From Solirubrobacter sp963798325 (lineage in GTDB: Bacteria > Actinomycetota > Thermoleophilia > Solirubrobacterales > Solirubrobacteraceae): a stretch of 64,000 nucleotides of DNA. Both the position numbers and the translations under genes were made by a program. Below the pieces are notes generated by a model. That model saw only the letters and a list, made by a program, of their open reading frames with translations, did no database searches and had not been told where the DNA came from. Positions 37,876 through 47,262 of this stretch are shown here, in pieces. The stretch's first letter is position 1. Each line of letters begins with the position of its first letter. Location: positions 310,001 through 374,000 of the forward strand of contig CAWCSS010000008.1 of NCBI GenBank assembly GCA_963798325.1. The letters run 5' to 3'.

Positions 37876-39429
37876 CTAACAGGCCTTAGCGCGACGGGAG
37901 CGCTCGAGGCCGAAGCGCGCCTGCACCATCACGACCCCCGGCTCGTCGGGCTCGACCCGCGTCCAGCCGCCCGGCGCGCGTTCCACGCAGGCGTTCGTCG
38001 TCACCCAGTACGGCGTGTAGCGGTAGCGCACGACGGTCGACTTCTTGACGTCGACCATGAACCAGTTCGGGCCGACGGCCAGCAGCGACCCGCCGTTGGA
38101 GGCGGGTGGGTCGGTCTGGAGGACCTCCCAGATGCGCCACCGCGGCGAGTCATAGACCAGCTTCAAGAACTTCGCCCCCCGCTCGAGCAGGGCCGCTTCC
38201 TGGCGCGCGGAGTAGTCCAGCCGAGCGGCCGGCAGCGCGACGTACTTCACGGCGTTCTCGCGCAGCCACGCGTGGTAGGTCGAGGGTGTCAGCTGCTCGC
38301 CGTCGTAGAAGATCGGGTTCGCCTTCTGGTCGAGCTGGCGCTCCCAGCCGCGGGCGAGCGGGACGACCTTGGCGAGATCGGCCGCCTCCCAGTGGTTCAT
38401 CGTCAGCGGGACCTCGACGCGCTCGCCGGGCTTGGCGTGCGCGCCCAGGAAGTCCCGCGCCTCGGCCTGGAAGGCGAGCCGCGTCGACGGATCGCCGTGC
38501 GCCTCGGCCACCGCGCGGACCGCCGGCAGCCACTGGAGATACAAGAGGCCGACACCGACGATGGCGAGCGCGAAGACGGGCACGCGGCGCCGGTGCGCCA
38601 GCGCGAGGATCGACGGCCCCGCGAGCACGCCGAGCCGCAGCGCGTTCTGCCCGAACGGCGACGGGACCACGAACGCGCCCACGAGCATCCCGAGATACAG
38701 CAGCCCGCCGGCCCACAGCGTGCGCCGGCCGGGGGCGAGCAGCGCGACGCCAGCGGCGGAAAGCACCAGCATCGGCCAGAACGCCGTCGCCGCGAAGCGA
38801 TCGGTCCCGCCCTCGGGGAACAACAGGTACAGCGCGACGCCGCCGGCCAGCGTCGGGATCCCGAGCCAGGCGACGGAGCGGATCGCCTTCGGCCCGTCCG
38901 CGGCGAGCTTCGCCGCCGCGCCGAGCATCACGAACGCCCCCGCCACGGGCGAGGCGAGCATCGTCGCCAGCCCGAGCACGCCCGAGAGCGCCCGCCGCTG
39001 CGCCCGCGCGGCCGCCCAGGCGGCGACACCGAACGCGATCCCGAGCAGGAACGGCATGCGCCCGATCGCGACGTTGGAGAGCACGCCGGCGGTGAACAGC
39101 CACGACGCGACCGCTCCCGCGGTCTTCGACGGCGCGGCGGCGCGCGCCAGCGGCGAGAACAGCGCCACCGCGACGATCGCGGACAGCACGCCGACCATCG
39201 CCGGTCCGATCGTGGCCGCCAGCGGCGCGAACAGCAGCGAGTAGCCGAGCACGTGATGCCCGCCGTACCACTGGGCGTTCCAGACCGTCAGCCCTTCGTG
39301 CTGGAACAGCCACGTCCTATAGGAATGCGCGGCCATGTCCGCCGTGGCGGGCTGGGCAATCAGGTAGCCGACGCAGACCAGCGCGCAACCCAGCGCCGGC
39401 GCGAGGGGGTGCTCTAACGCACGCCGCAT
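37876..39429 (-). CDS. Polytopic membrane protein, GT-C-like
   Basis: 517 residues, about eleven predicted membrane helices in the first 330 followed by an approximately 180-residue extracytoplasmic C-terminal domain. The first loop has TADMAAHSYRTWLFQHEG and WNAQWYGGHHVLGYSLLFAPL, like the acidic-residue loop of GT-C glycosyltransferases and the 6-pyruvoyl-tetrahydropterin-synthase-related membrane family. C-terminal domain has NHWEAADLAKVVPLARGWERQ and PYWVTTNACV. A role in adding a sugar from a polyprenyl donor is plausible from fold and neighbours but not shown. Stop is 31 bases before the PAP2 start. Confidence 0.7.
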   Translation of the reverse strand: MRRALEHPLAPALGCALVCVGYLIAQPATADMAAHSYRTWLFQHEGLTVWNAQWYGGHHVLGYSLLFAPLAATIGPAMVGVLSAIVAVALFSPLARAAAPSKTAGAVASWLFTAGVLSNVAIGRMPFLLGIAFGVAAWAAARAQRRALSGVLGLATMLASPVAGAFVMLGAAAKLAADGPKAIRSVAWLGIPTLAGGVALYLLFPEGGTDRFAATAFWPMLVLSAAGVALLAPGRRTLWAGGLLYLGMLVGAFVVPSPFGQNALRLGVLAGPSILALAHRRRVPVFALAIVGVGLLYLQWLPAVRAVAEAHGDPSTRLAFQAEARDFLGAHAKPGERVEVPLTMNHWEAADLAKVVPLARGWERQLDQKANPIFYDGEQLTPSTYHAWLRENAVKYVALPAARLDYSARQEAALLERGAKFLKLVYDSPRWRIWEVLQTDPPASNGGSLLAVGPNWFMVDVKKSTVVRYRYTPYWVTTNACVERAPGGWTRVEPDEPGVVMVQARFGLERSRRAKAC

Positions 39430-39478
39430 GGCCCGAGGGAGAGTATCCCCCGGGCGTGAGGGAACCTGTAGGGAGCCG

Positions 39479-39943
39479 CTAGGAAGCCGAACCGAAATCC
39501 GCCGTGATGAAGCAGGCGTTCGCCCGTGAGCGCTGTCCGACGCCGACGCGGCGGAACGAGCGCGACAGCATCACGCGGCGATGGGGCGCCGAGTTCAGCC
39601 ACATCCGGACGATCGCGTTGGGGTCGCAGCGGCTCATCCACGCGAGGTTCTCACCCACCCGGTGCAGGCGCACGTACCTGCGCACGCGCGAGGTGAACGC
39701 GCCGTGGGACATCACGTTGCGCCGCAGCATCGACGCCGAGTGGGCGTCCGCGGCCCGGGCGAGCCCGGCGCTCGAGTGCAGCGCCGGCAGGCCGTAGCCC
39801 GCCCGCACCTGGTTCATCGCGCGGACCAGAGCCGCCTCGATGCGGTTATGGCGCGCCGAGGCCGACGCCGTGGACGGCAGCAGAAAACAGACCAGCAGGC
39901 ATGCGGCGGCTAACCCCCGCCGCACCGGCACGGTGACGGACAT
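39479..39943 (-). CDS. Secreted CAP (SCP/PR1) domain protein
   Basis: 154 residues. Signal peptide VRRGLAAACLLVCFLLPSTASA. CAP core: ALVRAMNQVRAGYGLPAL, HSASMLRRNVMSHGAF (His), VGENLAWM (Glu), MWLNSAPHRRVML (His), GVGQRSRANACFITADFG. These are the cavity residues of bacterial YkwD-like CAP proteins, thought to act at the cell wall. CAGGAGA lies seven bases before the ATG. Divergent from nth across a 239-base gap. Confidence 0.88.
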   Translation of the reverse strand: MSVTVPVRRGLAAACLLVCFLLPSTASASARHNRIEAALVRAMNQVRAGYGLPALHSSAGLARAADAHSASMLRRNVMSHGAFTSRVRRYVRLHRVGENLAWMSRCDPNAIVRMWLNSAPHRRVMLSRSFRRVGVGQRSRANACFITADFGSAS

Positions 39944-40019
39944 GAAGAATCTCCTGGGAACCGGCGCCGGACCAGGGCACCGGGTAGATATTCAGCGCGT
40001 TCCGTCGCTGGAACTTCGA

Positions 40020-40042
40020 CCATCGCGCCTCGTGCGCGATGG
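40020..40042. repeat. Hairpin in the CAP leader
   Basis: CCATCGCGC (40020-40028), loop of 5, GCGCGATGG (40034-40042): nine perfect pairs. In the minus-strand transcript it sits about 80-100 bases before the CAP start codon. Confidence 0.5.
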
Positions 40043-40120
40043 CGGCAACCTACTTAAGCCTTCTAGCGAAAGACGACCATAAGTCGGCTGCCGCGTCAGG
40101 AATCATACCGTTCCGAGACT

Positions 40121-40143
40121 GATTTCCCCGAATCGGGGTAATC
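40121..40143. promoter_or_regulatory. 23-base dyad, operator-like
   Basis: GATT-T-CCCCGA-A-TCGGGG-T-AATC: symmetric at 20 of 22 non-central positions. 40 bases before the nth start. No T tract, so more like a protein-binding site than a terminator. Confidence 0.45.
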
Positions 40144-40182
40144 GGCGTCAAACCCGCGCGACCGATACGGTCCTGCGTCTCC

Positions 40183-40851
40183 GTGCCTGCCGACACCCGA
40201 GCTCGCGTTCGCCGCATTCGCGATCGCCTCCGCCTCGTCTACGGGCGCCCGTTCGCCCCGCCGCACGGGCAGGGCCTCGACGAGCTGATCCTCACCGTCC
40301 TCTCTCAGTCGACCAACGATCGCAACCGCGACGTCGCCTATCTGGCGCTGCGAGATCGCTTCGAAGACTGGGCCGCCGTGCGCGACGCCCCCAACGCCGA
40401 GGTGGAGCTCGCCATCCGTCCCGGCGGCATCTCCAGGGTCAAGTCCGCGCGGATCCAGGACATCCTGCGCGAGATCGAGATCGAGGGGTTCGATGAGCGA
40501 CTCGGGCGGTTGAGCGTCGACGAGGCACGCGAGGAGCTGATCTCGCTCCCTGGCGTGGGTCGCAAGACCGCGGCCTGCGTGCTGCTGTTCGCCTACGGGA
40601 TGCGCGACGTGCCGGTCGACACCCACGTGTCCCGCGTGGGCACGCGGCTTGGGCTGTTCCGCGAGAAGGCGCCGTTCGAGGAACTCCACGACACGATGCT
40701 CGAGTTGACCCCGAGGGGCCAGGAGCTCGAGTTCCACGTGAACCTCCTCCGGCACGGCCGCCGGACGTGTCATTCAAGGCGCCCTAAATGTGACGAATGT
40801 GCCCTGCTCAGGATGTGCCCGACCGGCTACAATCTGCGTCAAGCAGACTGA
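40183..40851 (+). CDS. nth: Endonuclease III
   Basis: 222 residues from GTG 40183. DNA glycosylase/AP lyase for oxidised pyrimidines. Helix-hairpin-helix LPGVGRKTAACV with catalytic Lys, VPVDTHVSRVG with catalytic Asp, and a C-terminal [4Fe-4S] set CHSRRPKCDECALLRMC (C-x6-C-x2-C-x5-C). Length is normal. The last codons overlap the dnaK promoter/operator. Confidence 0.95.
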   Translation: MPADTRARVRRIRDRLRLVYGRPFAPPHGQGLDELILTVLSQSTNDRNRDVAYLALRDRFEDWAAVRDAPNAEVELAIRPGGISRVKSARIQDILREIEIEGFDERLGRLSVDEAREELISLPGVGRKTAACVLLFAYGMRDVPVDTHVSRVGTRLGLFREKAPFEELHDTMLELTPRGQELEFHVNLLRHGRRTCHSRRPKCDECALLRMCPTGYNLRQAD

Positions 40852-40854
40852 GAT
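40828..40854 (+). promoter_or_regulatory. dnaK promoter and inverted-repeat operator
   Basis: TACAAT (40828-40833) runs into ATCTGCGTC-AAGCA-GACTGAGAT (40832-40854), an imperfect copy (7 of 9 arm positions pair) of the perfect repeat before clpB. The two sites align base by base with their -10 elements in the same place. HspR, encoded downstream, is the likely binder; the half-sites differ from the CTTGAGT/ACTCAAG HAIR box of Streptomyces and mycobacteria. The element overlaps the nth stop. Confidence 0.75.
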
Positions 40855-40876
40855 TTACACAGAGGAGCAACGACAC

Positions 40877-42795
<1,919 letters not shown>

Positions 42796-42796
<1 letters not shown>

Positions 42797-43368
42797 TGAG
42801 CGCGGACGGCATCAACAGCGAGATCGTCGCCGAGGACGAGGAGTTCTCGGCGGCGGCACCGCCGCACCCCGCCGCCGCGGGCGCGGGCGAGACGTCGTTC
42901 GGTGATGCCGAGGCGCCGCCCGCCTCGACCCTGAAGGTCGACGCGCCGGCCACCAAGGAGCAGGAGTACCTGGAGCTGGCCAAGCGCACCAAGGCGGACT
43001 TCGAGAACTTCCGCAAGCGGATGGCGCGCGAGAACGCCGCGGCGATCGACCGTGGGATGGCGAAGCTCGCCAAGGAGCTGTTGCCCGCGCTCGATCACCT
43101 GGAGCTCGCGCTGAAGGCCGCGGCCGGTCACGAGGACGTCGTGAAGGGCTTCGCGATGGTCGCCGACGAGCTCAAGGCCGCGTTCGCGCGTGTCGGGATC
43201 CAGGCCTTCTGGCCCGAGGGCGAGGCCTTCGACCCCAATGAGCACGAGGCGATGGTCCAGCAGCCCGTCGAGGGTGCCGAGTCCGGCACCGTCGTGCAGG
43301 TCTACCAGTCCGGCTACCGGATCAATGGCGCCGTGCTGCGGCCGGCGCGAGTCGTTGTGGCGGCGTAG
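42796..43368 (+). CDS. grpE: Nucleotide exchange factor GrpE
   Basis: 190 residues. ATG 42796 shares its A with the dnaK TGA (an in-frame GTG is directly before). Acidic low-complexity N-terminus about 1-55, then the coiled coil KRTKADFENFRKRMARENAAA and the beta-wing with GIQAFWPEGEAFDPNEHEAM and GTVVQVYQSGYRINGAVLRPARV. Releases ADP from DnaK. Confidence 0.96.
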
Positions 43369-43370
43369 CG

Positions 43371-44486
43371 ATGGCGCGAGCTCAGGACTATTACAAGACC
43401 CTGGGGGTCGATAAGAAGGCCTCCCAGGAGGACATCAAGAAGGCCTACCGCAAGCTCGCGCGCCAGTACCACCCGGACACCAACAAGGAGGCCGGCGCCG
43501 AGGAGCGCTTCAAGGCGATCTCCGAGGCCTACGACACGCTCGGGGACCCGGACAAGCGCAAGAAGTACGACCGCGGCGGGTCCGTGTTCGCCGGCGGCTC
43601 GCCGTTCGGCGGGGGTGGCGGCGGTGCCGGCACGGGCGCGACGCCGCAGGACTTCGGCTCCTTCTCGGACATCCTGTCGGGCATCTTCAACACCGGCGGC
43701 GGGAAGGCCCGCACCAAGCCGGCGACGGAGCGCGGCAAGGACCTCGAGACCAGCGTCACCTTGACGTTCGAGCAGGCGCTGTCCGGCGCGCAGGTGCCGG
43801 TCACGGTCGCCACCCACACCGCGTGCACGACGTGCCGCGGGTCGGGCGCGCGGCCGGGTACGTCGCCCAAGGTCTGCCCGGTCTGCAATGGCCGTGGCGT
43901 CGAGGCGCAGGGCCAGGGCGTGTTCTCCATCACCCGCCCGTGCTCGCGCTGCAACGGCACGGGGACCGTGATCGAGGACCCGTGCGGGACCTGCGGGGGC
44001 GAGGGCCGGCTGCGCGAGATGAAGCGCTACCGGGTCAACATCCCCAAGGGCGTGCGCGAGGGCTCCAAGATCCGCCTGGCCGGCAAGGGCGAGGCGGGGC
44101 TGCGCGGCGGGCCGGCGGGTGACCTGTTCGTGGTCACCCACGTCACCGAGTCCGAGGTGTTCAAGCCCAAGGGCGACAACTTCGAGGTCGAGGTGCCGAT
44201 CACGGTCGCCGAGGCCTTGGCGGGCGCCGAGGTCGAGGTGCCGACCCTGAACGGCACGAAGAAGCTGCGGGTCGCGCCGGGCACCAAGCACGGCACCGTC
44301 CAGCGGTTGCGCGGCGAGGGTGCGCCGGTGCTCTCCGGCTCCGGCCGGGGCGACCTGCACTATCGCTTCGTGATCGAGATGCCGGCGACGCTCAACGACG
44401 AGCAGAAGGCGGCCGTCGAGCAGCTCTCGAAGGTCATGAACGGCAACCCGCGCGAGCGGATCCTGCGGGCGGCGGGGGCACGGTAA
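43371..44486 (+). CDS. dnaJ: Chaperone DnaJ
   Basis: 371 residues. J domain with YHPDTN (HPD motif), Gly-rich segment GGSPFGGGGGGAG, four zinc-finger half-sites CTTCRGSG, CPVCNGRG, CSRCNGTG, CGTCGGEG, then the two client-binding barrels (VNIPKGVREGSKIRLAGKG) . Starts two bases after grpE. Stimulates DnaK ATPase and delivers clients. Confidence 0.97.
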   Translation: MARAQDYYKTLGVDKKASQEDIKKAYRKLARQYHPDTNKEAGAEERFKAISEAYDTLGDPDKRKKYDRGGSVFAGGSPFGGGGGGAGTGATPQDFGSFSDILSGIFNTGGGKARTKPATERGKDLETSVTLTFEQALSGAQVPVTVATHTACTTCRGSGARPGTSPKVCPVCNGRGVEAQGQGVFSITRPCSRCNGTGTVIEDPCGTCGGEGRLREMKRYRVNIPKGVREGSKIRLAGKGEAGLRGGPAGDLFVVTHVTESEVFKPKGDNFEVEVPITVAEALAGAEVEVPTLNGTKKLRVAPGTKHGTVQRLRGEGAPVLSGSGRGDLHYRFVIEMPATLNDEQKAAVEQLSKVMNGNPRERILRAAGAR

Positions 44487-44488
44487 CC

Positions 44489-44929
44489 GTGGCGTCGCGC
44501 CGCACCACACGGATCACCGCGCGGGTCGATCACGACCGCGGCGTGTTCATGATCTCGGTCGCCGCCGAGCTGGCCGAGATGCACCCGCAGACGCTGCGCA
44601 TGTACGAGGCGCGCGGCCTGATCGAGCCTCAGCGCTCGCCCAAGGGCACGCGCCTGTACTCGCAGGCCGACGTCGAGCGGCTGCGCCGGATCCAGGAGAT
44701 GACGACCGAGTGGGGCATGAACCTCGCCGGCGTCGAGCGGGTGTTCGAGCTCGAGATGCAGCTGGACCGGATGGTCCGCAAGGTCTCGGTGCTGGAGAAG
44801 CGCGCCGAGCAGCTGCTCGAGGAGATCGGGCGCCTGGAGGAGAAGCGCGAGTCGGTGAAGGCCGAGCTCGTCCGCTACGAACAGGCGCCCGGCACCTCAC
44901 TGATCCCGATCAAGCACGTCCGGCGCTAG
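44489..44929 (+). CDS. hspR: Heat-shock repressor HspR, MerR family
   Basis: 146 residues. Winged HTH VFMISVAAELAEMHPQTLRMYEARGLIEPQRSPKGTRLYS followed by a long coiled coil (LEMQLDRMVRKVSVLEKRAEQLLEEIGRLEEKRESVKAEL). Last gene of the dnaK operon, as in Streptomyces and mycobacteria, where HspR with DnaK as co-repressor controls the operon and clpB. The GTG at 44489 gives about 20 residues before the usual start; a start near FMISVAA is possible. Confidence 0.93.
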   Translation: MASRRTTRITARVDHDRGVFMISVAAELAEMHPQTLRMYEARGLIEPQRSPKGTRLYSQADVERLRRIQEMTTEWGMNLAGVERVFELEMQLDRMVRKVSVLEKRAEQLLEEIGRLEEKRESVKAELVRYEQAPGTSLIPIKHVRR

Positions 44930-44935
44930 CGCCCG

Positions 44936-44952
44936 GGCCGGTCGCTCCGGCC
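44936..44952. terminator. Hairpin after hspR
   Basis: GGCCGG, loop TCGCT, CCGGCC: six G/C pairs starting seven bases after the hspR stop and before the convergent MFS stop at 44981. No T tract. Confidence 0.35.
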
Positions 44953-44980
44953 GCGAACCCTGGCCGGTCGTCTCGGGCCG

Positions 44981-46336
44981 TTAGGCGCCCGACGTCGCGA
45001 GCGCCTCGTTCGCGCGGCGGCTCAGCCCCGCGAGCGCGATCACGAAGCTGAGCACCGCGACGCCGAGCACCACCGCGATCGCACCCTGGTAGTCGCCGAC
45101 GACGGTCACCGCGGCGAGCACGACCGCGCCGCCGAGCTGGAAGGACGTCTGCACGAGGCCGGCCGCGAGGCCCTGCTCGTGGTCGGCGACGCCCGCCGTC
45201 GCCTGGACGTTGAGCGCCGCGTACCCGAGCGCGAAGCCCAGGCCGACCAGCAGCATCGTCGGCAGGAACGCGAGCCAGTACGGGGTCGCGTCCACCGGCA
45301 GGAAGAGCGCGTAGCCGGCCGAGAAGGCGATCGTAGAGGCCAGGATCGGCTTGGTGGTGCCGTAGCGGCTGATCACGTTGCCCATCCGCGGCGCGCCGAG
45401 CGCGACCAGCAGGCCGCCGGGCAGGAACGCCAGGGCGGTCTCCAGCGCGCTCCAGCCGAGCGTTGACTGCAGGTACAGCGTGGCGACGAACTGGAAGCCG
45501 ACGTAGGCGCCGAAGAGCGCCATCGCTCCCAGGTTCGCCCGCACCAGCGGGGCGTTGCGCAGGATGCCGAGGCGGACGAGCGGCTGCGGTGTGCGCCGTT
45601 CGACCGCGACGAACCCCGCCAGCAGCGCGAGCCCGGCGATCGCCTCGGGCCAGCGAGTCTCGACCAGCGAGTGGACGAGCACGAGCATGCCCGAGGTCAG
45701 AAGCACCGCGCCCGGGATGTCGTAGTGGCGCGTCGCTCCGATGTACGGGCGGTCTTTGGCGATGTAGCGCGGTATGGCCGCGAGCAGCAGGACGGCGACG
45801 GGAACGGGGAGGAGGAAGGTCAGGCGCCAGTTGGCGCTGGTCAGCAGGCCGCCGAACACGAGGCCGAAGCTGAAGCCGCTGGCGCCGAAGGCGTTGAAGA
45901 TCGCCAGCGCCTTGTTGCGGTTGGGGCCCTCGGTGAACGTCGTGGTGATCAGCGAGAGGGCGGCGGGGACGGTGAAGGCCGCCGCCGCGCCCTTGAGGAA
46001 GCGGGCGGCGATCAGGAGCGTGCCGTCGGTGATCAGGCCGCCGGCCAGCGACGCGAGGGTGAAGACGGAGAGCGCGGCGATCAGCGTGCGGCGGCGGCCG
46101 AGCAGGTCAGCCGCGCGGCCGCCGAGCAGCAGCAGGCCGCCAAGGCCCAGCACGTAGGCGCTCACGACCCACTGCAGCTGGGAGGTCGTCAGGCCGAGGT
46201 CGGCCTGGATCGACGGGAGGGCGACGCCCACCATGGAGACGTCGAGTCCGTCGAGGAAGACGATCCCGCACAGCAGGATCAGGGCGCCCCAGAGGCGGGC
46301 GTCCCAGCGGGTTGGGGAGGAGGTCACCCGAGGCAT
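44981..46336 (-). CDS. MFS drug-efflux-type transporter
   Basis: 451 residues, 12-14 membrane helices, DHA2/EmrB-QacA group. Helix 1 FLDGLDVSMVGVALPSIQADLG, WVVSAYVLGLGGLLLLGGRAADLLGRRR (motif A), LKGAAAAFTVPAALSLI and GASGFSFGLVFGGLL (motif C region). Divergent from a MarR regulator with a strong dyad between them, so probably substrate-inducible efflux. Substrate unknown. Confidence 0.9.
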   Translation of the reverse strand: MPRVTSSPTRWDARLWGALILLCGIVFLDGLDVSMVGVALPSIQADLGLTTSQLQWVVSAYVLGLGGLLLLGGRAADLLGRRRTLIAALSVFTLASLAGGLITDGTLLIAARFLKGAAAAFTVPAALSLITTTFTEGPNRNKALAIFNAFGASGFSFGLVFGGLLTSANWRLTFLLPVPVAVLLLAAIPRYIAKDRPYIGATRHYDIPGAVLLTSGMLVLVHSLVETRWPEAIAGLALLAGFVAVERRTPQPLVRLGILRNAPLVRANLGAMALFGAYVGFQFVATLYLQSTLGWSALETALAFLPGGLLVALGAPRMGNVISRYGTTKPILASTIAFSAGYALFLPVDATPYWLAFLPTMLLVGLGFALGYAALNVQATAGVADHEQGLAAGLVQTSFQLGGAVVLAAVTVVGDYQGAIAVVLGVAVLSFVIALAGLSRRANEALATSGA

Positions 46337-46342
46337 AGTACA

Positions 46343-46367
46343 TGCATGTGCATTTAATGCACCTGCA
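46343..46367. promoter_or_regulatory. MarR-type operator
   Basis: TGCA-T-GTGCATT-T-AATGCAC-C-TGCA: 11 of 12 arm positions pair, with a perfect 15-base core at 46348-46362. It fills most of the 57-base gap between the divergent MFS and MarR genes and so can block both promoters. Confidence 0.75.
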
Positions 46368-46381
46368 ATCTATGCACGCGG

Positions 46382-46387
46382 TAAGAT
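46382..46387 (+). promoter_or_regulatory. -10 element of the MarR gene
   Basis: TAAGAT six bases before ATG 46394, no ribosome-binding site; leaderless mRNA inferred. The operator ends 14 bases upstream. Confidence 0.5.
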
Positions 46388-46393
46388 CTCGTT

Positions 46394-46753
46394 ATGGACC
46401 TGGCCGCGGAATGGCGTGATCTGCTTTCGCGGCACGCGCGCACCGTCTGCGCGCTCGATGACGCGCTGGAGGCGCACGGGCTCGGCATGAGCGAGTTCGA
46501 GGTGCTCGAGCGCCTCGCCTGCGACTGCGGCGATCGGCCTCGGATGCAGGAGCTGGCCGCTGCTGTGCATCTGAGTCAGAGCGCCTTGTCGCGCACGGTG
46601 GGGCGGCTCGAGAAGGACGGGTTGGTGCATCGCGCCATGTGTACGGAGGACCGGCGCGGGATCGCGGTGTGCCTGACCGACGCGGGGCGCGAACGCTACG
46701 AAGCGGCGCGTCCGACCCATCGCCGGGTACTCGAGGAGACCCTTACGCCGTAG
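46394..46753 (+). CDS. MarR-family transcriptional regulator
   Basis: 119 residues. Winged HTH: MSEFEVLERLACDCGDRPRMQELAAAVHLSQSALSRTVGRLEKDGLVHR and wing CTEDRRGIAVCLTDAGRE. Helices at both ends for dimerisation. Probably represses the divergent efflux gene and itself through the intergenic dyad. Three cysteines (CALD, CDCGD) could sense oxidants. The 3' end overlaps the convergent next gene by 11 bases. Confidence 0.88.
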   Translation: MDLAAEWRDLLSRHARTVCALDDALEAHGLGMSEFEVLERLACDCGDRPRMQELAAAVHLSQSALSRTVGRLEKDGLVHRAMCTEDRRGIAVCLTDAGRERYEAARPTHRRVLEETLTP

Positions 46754-47120
46754 CCCACAGCGCGAGCTGCAGCGCGCTCGCGAGGCGATGGTGGGTGGCG
46801 TCGGCGACGTCGGACTCGGTGAGGCGGACGACGATCACGCGGTTGGACGCGGCGTCGAGCGCGAACCCGCGGCCGGCCATGCTGCAGGCCACCTTCCAGG
46901 CGTCCTTGCCGGTGTCGCGCAGATCGATCGCCAGGCGGACGCTCGACGTGTCGCTCTTGACCTCGGGGCCGAGGACGCGAACGCCGTCGATCTCGGCGAT
47001 GCGGTCACGAGCCACCGTCGCCGCGGCGCGGACGCGCTCGAGCGTGTTCTCGGCTTCGAAGTCGTGTACCGGCCTGAGGGTTTCGGGCTGGGGGAAGAAG
47101 ATCAAGGAGTGGGCGGCCAT
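46743..47120 (-). CDS. Stand-alone domain resembling the C-terminal part of Orn/Lys/Arg decarboxylases
   Basis: 125 residues from ATG 47120, supported by GGGGAGG eight bases upstream. RIAEIDGVRVLGPEV, VRLAIDLRDTGKDAWKVACSMAGRGFALDAASNRVIVVRLTESDVADATHHRLASAL follows the order of strands and helices in the small domain of PLP-dependent Orn/Lys/Arg decarboxylases (xxIPGxxVLGP, LDxxxTGxxGxxVAxxL, DxxxLLxxxxxGDT). There is no PLP lysine. Either a binding protein derived from such an enzyme or an unrelated fold; moderate doubt. Confidence 0.6.
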   Translation of the reverse strand: MAAHSLIFFPQPETLRPVHDFEAENTLERVRAAATVARDRIAEIDGVRVLGPEVKSDTSSVRLAIDLRDTGKDAWKVACSMAGRGFALDAASNRVIVVRLTESDVADATHHRLASALQLALWATA

Positions 47121-47197
47121 GGGTGAACCCTCCCCGATGGTCTGGGTGCGGACCATCAGCGAGAGGGGTGAACCTTCTCGTCCCCCGGGTGGCCCCG

Positions 47198-47215
47198 CTC
47201 ACCCCCGGGGGTGAG
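47198..47215. promoter_or_regulatory. 18-base perfect palindrome
   Basis: CTCACCCCC-GGGGGTGAG, nine bases upstream of the -35 of the FHA gene and in the leader of the divergent gene. GGTGAACC also occurs twice nearby (about 47122 and 47168), and GATGGTC/GACCATC forms a second dyad at 47136-47157. Probably regulator-binding sites. Confidence 0.5.
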
Positions 47216-47223
47216 TCACCGAC

Positions 47224-47253
47224 TTGTGGTCCAGCGTGGCTGGTGCGTAGAGT
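47224..47253 (+). promoter_or_regulatory. Promoter of the FHA regulator
   Basis: TTGTGG (47224-47229), 18 bases, TAGAGT (47248-47253), then six bases to TTG 47260 or nine to GTG 47263. Leaderless layout. Confidence 0.5.
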
Positions 47254-47262
47254 GGCCGTTTG

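Larger units (their letters stand above)
39944..40182. other. Structured divergent intergenic region
   Basis: Between the CAP gene and nth. It holds CCGGCGCCGG (39961-39970, self-complementary, just before the CAP ribosome-binding site), a hairpin at 40020-40042, an AT-richer stretch about 40050-40115 and a 23-base dyad at 40121-40143. It does not match riboswitch cores I know, including the c-di-AMP type found before actinobacterial wall genes. Confidence 0.5.

Noticed and set aside
39944..40100. c-di-AMP (ydaO/yuaA) riboswitch before the CAP gene
   Set aside because: Expected by gene type, but the conserved core segments are not found on the minus strand.
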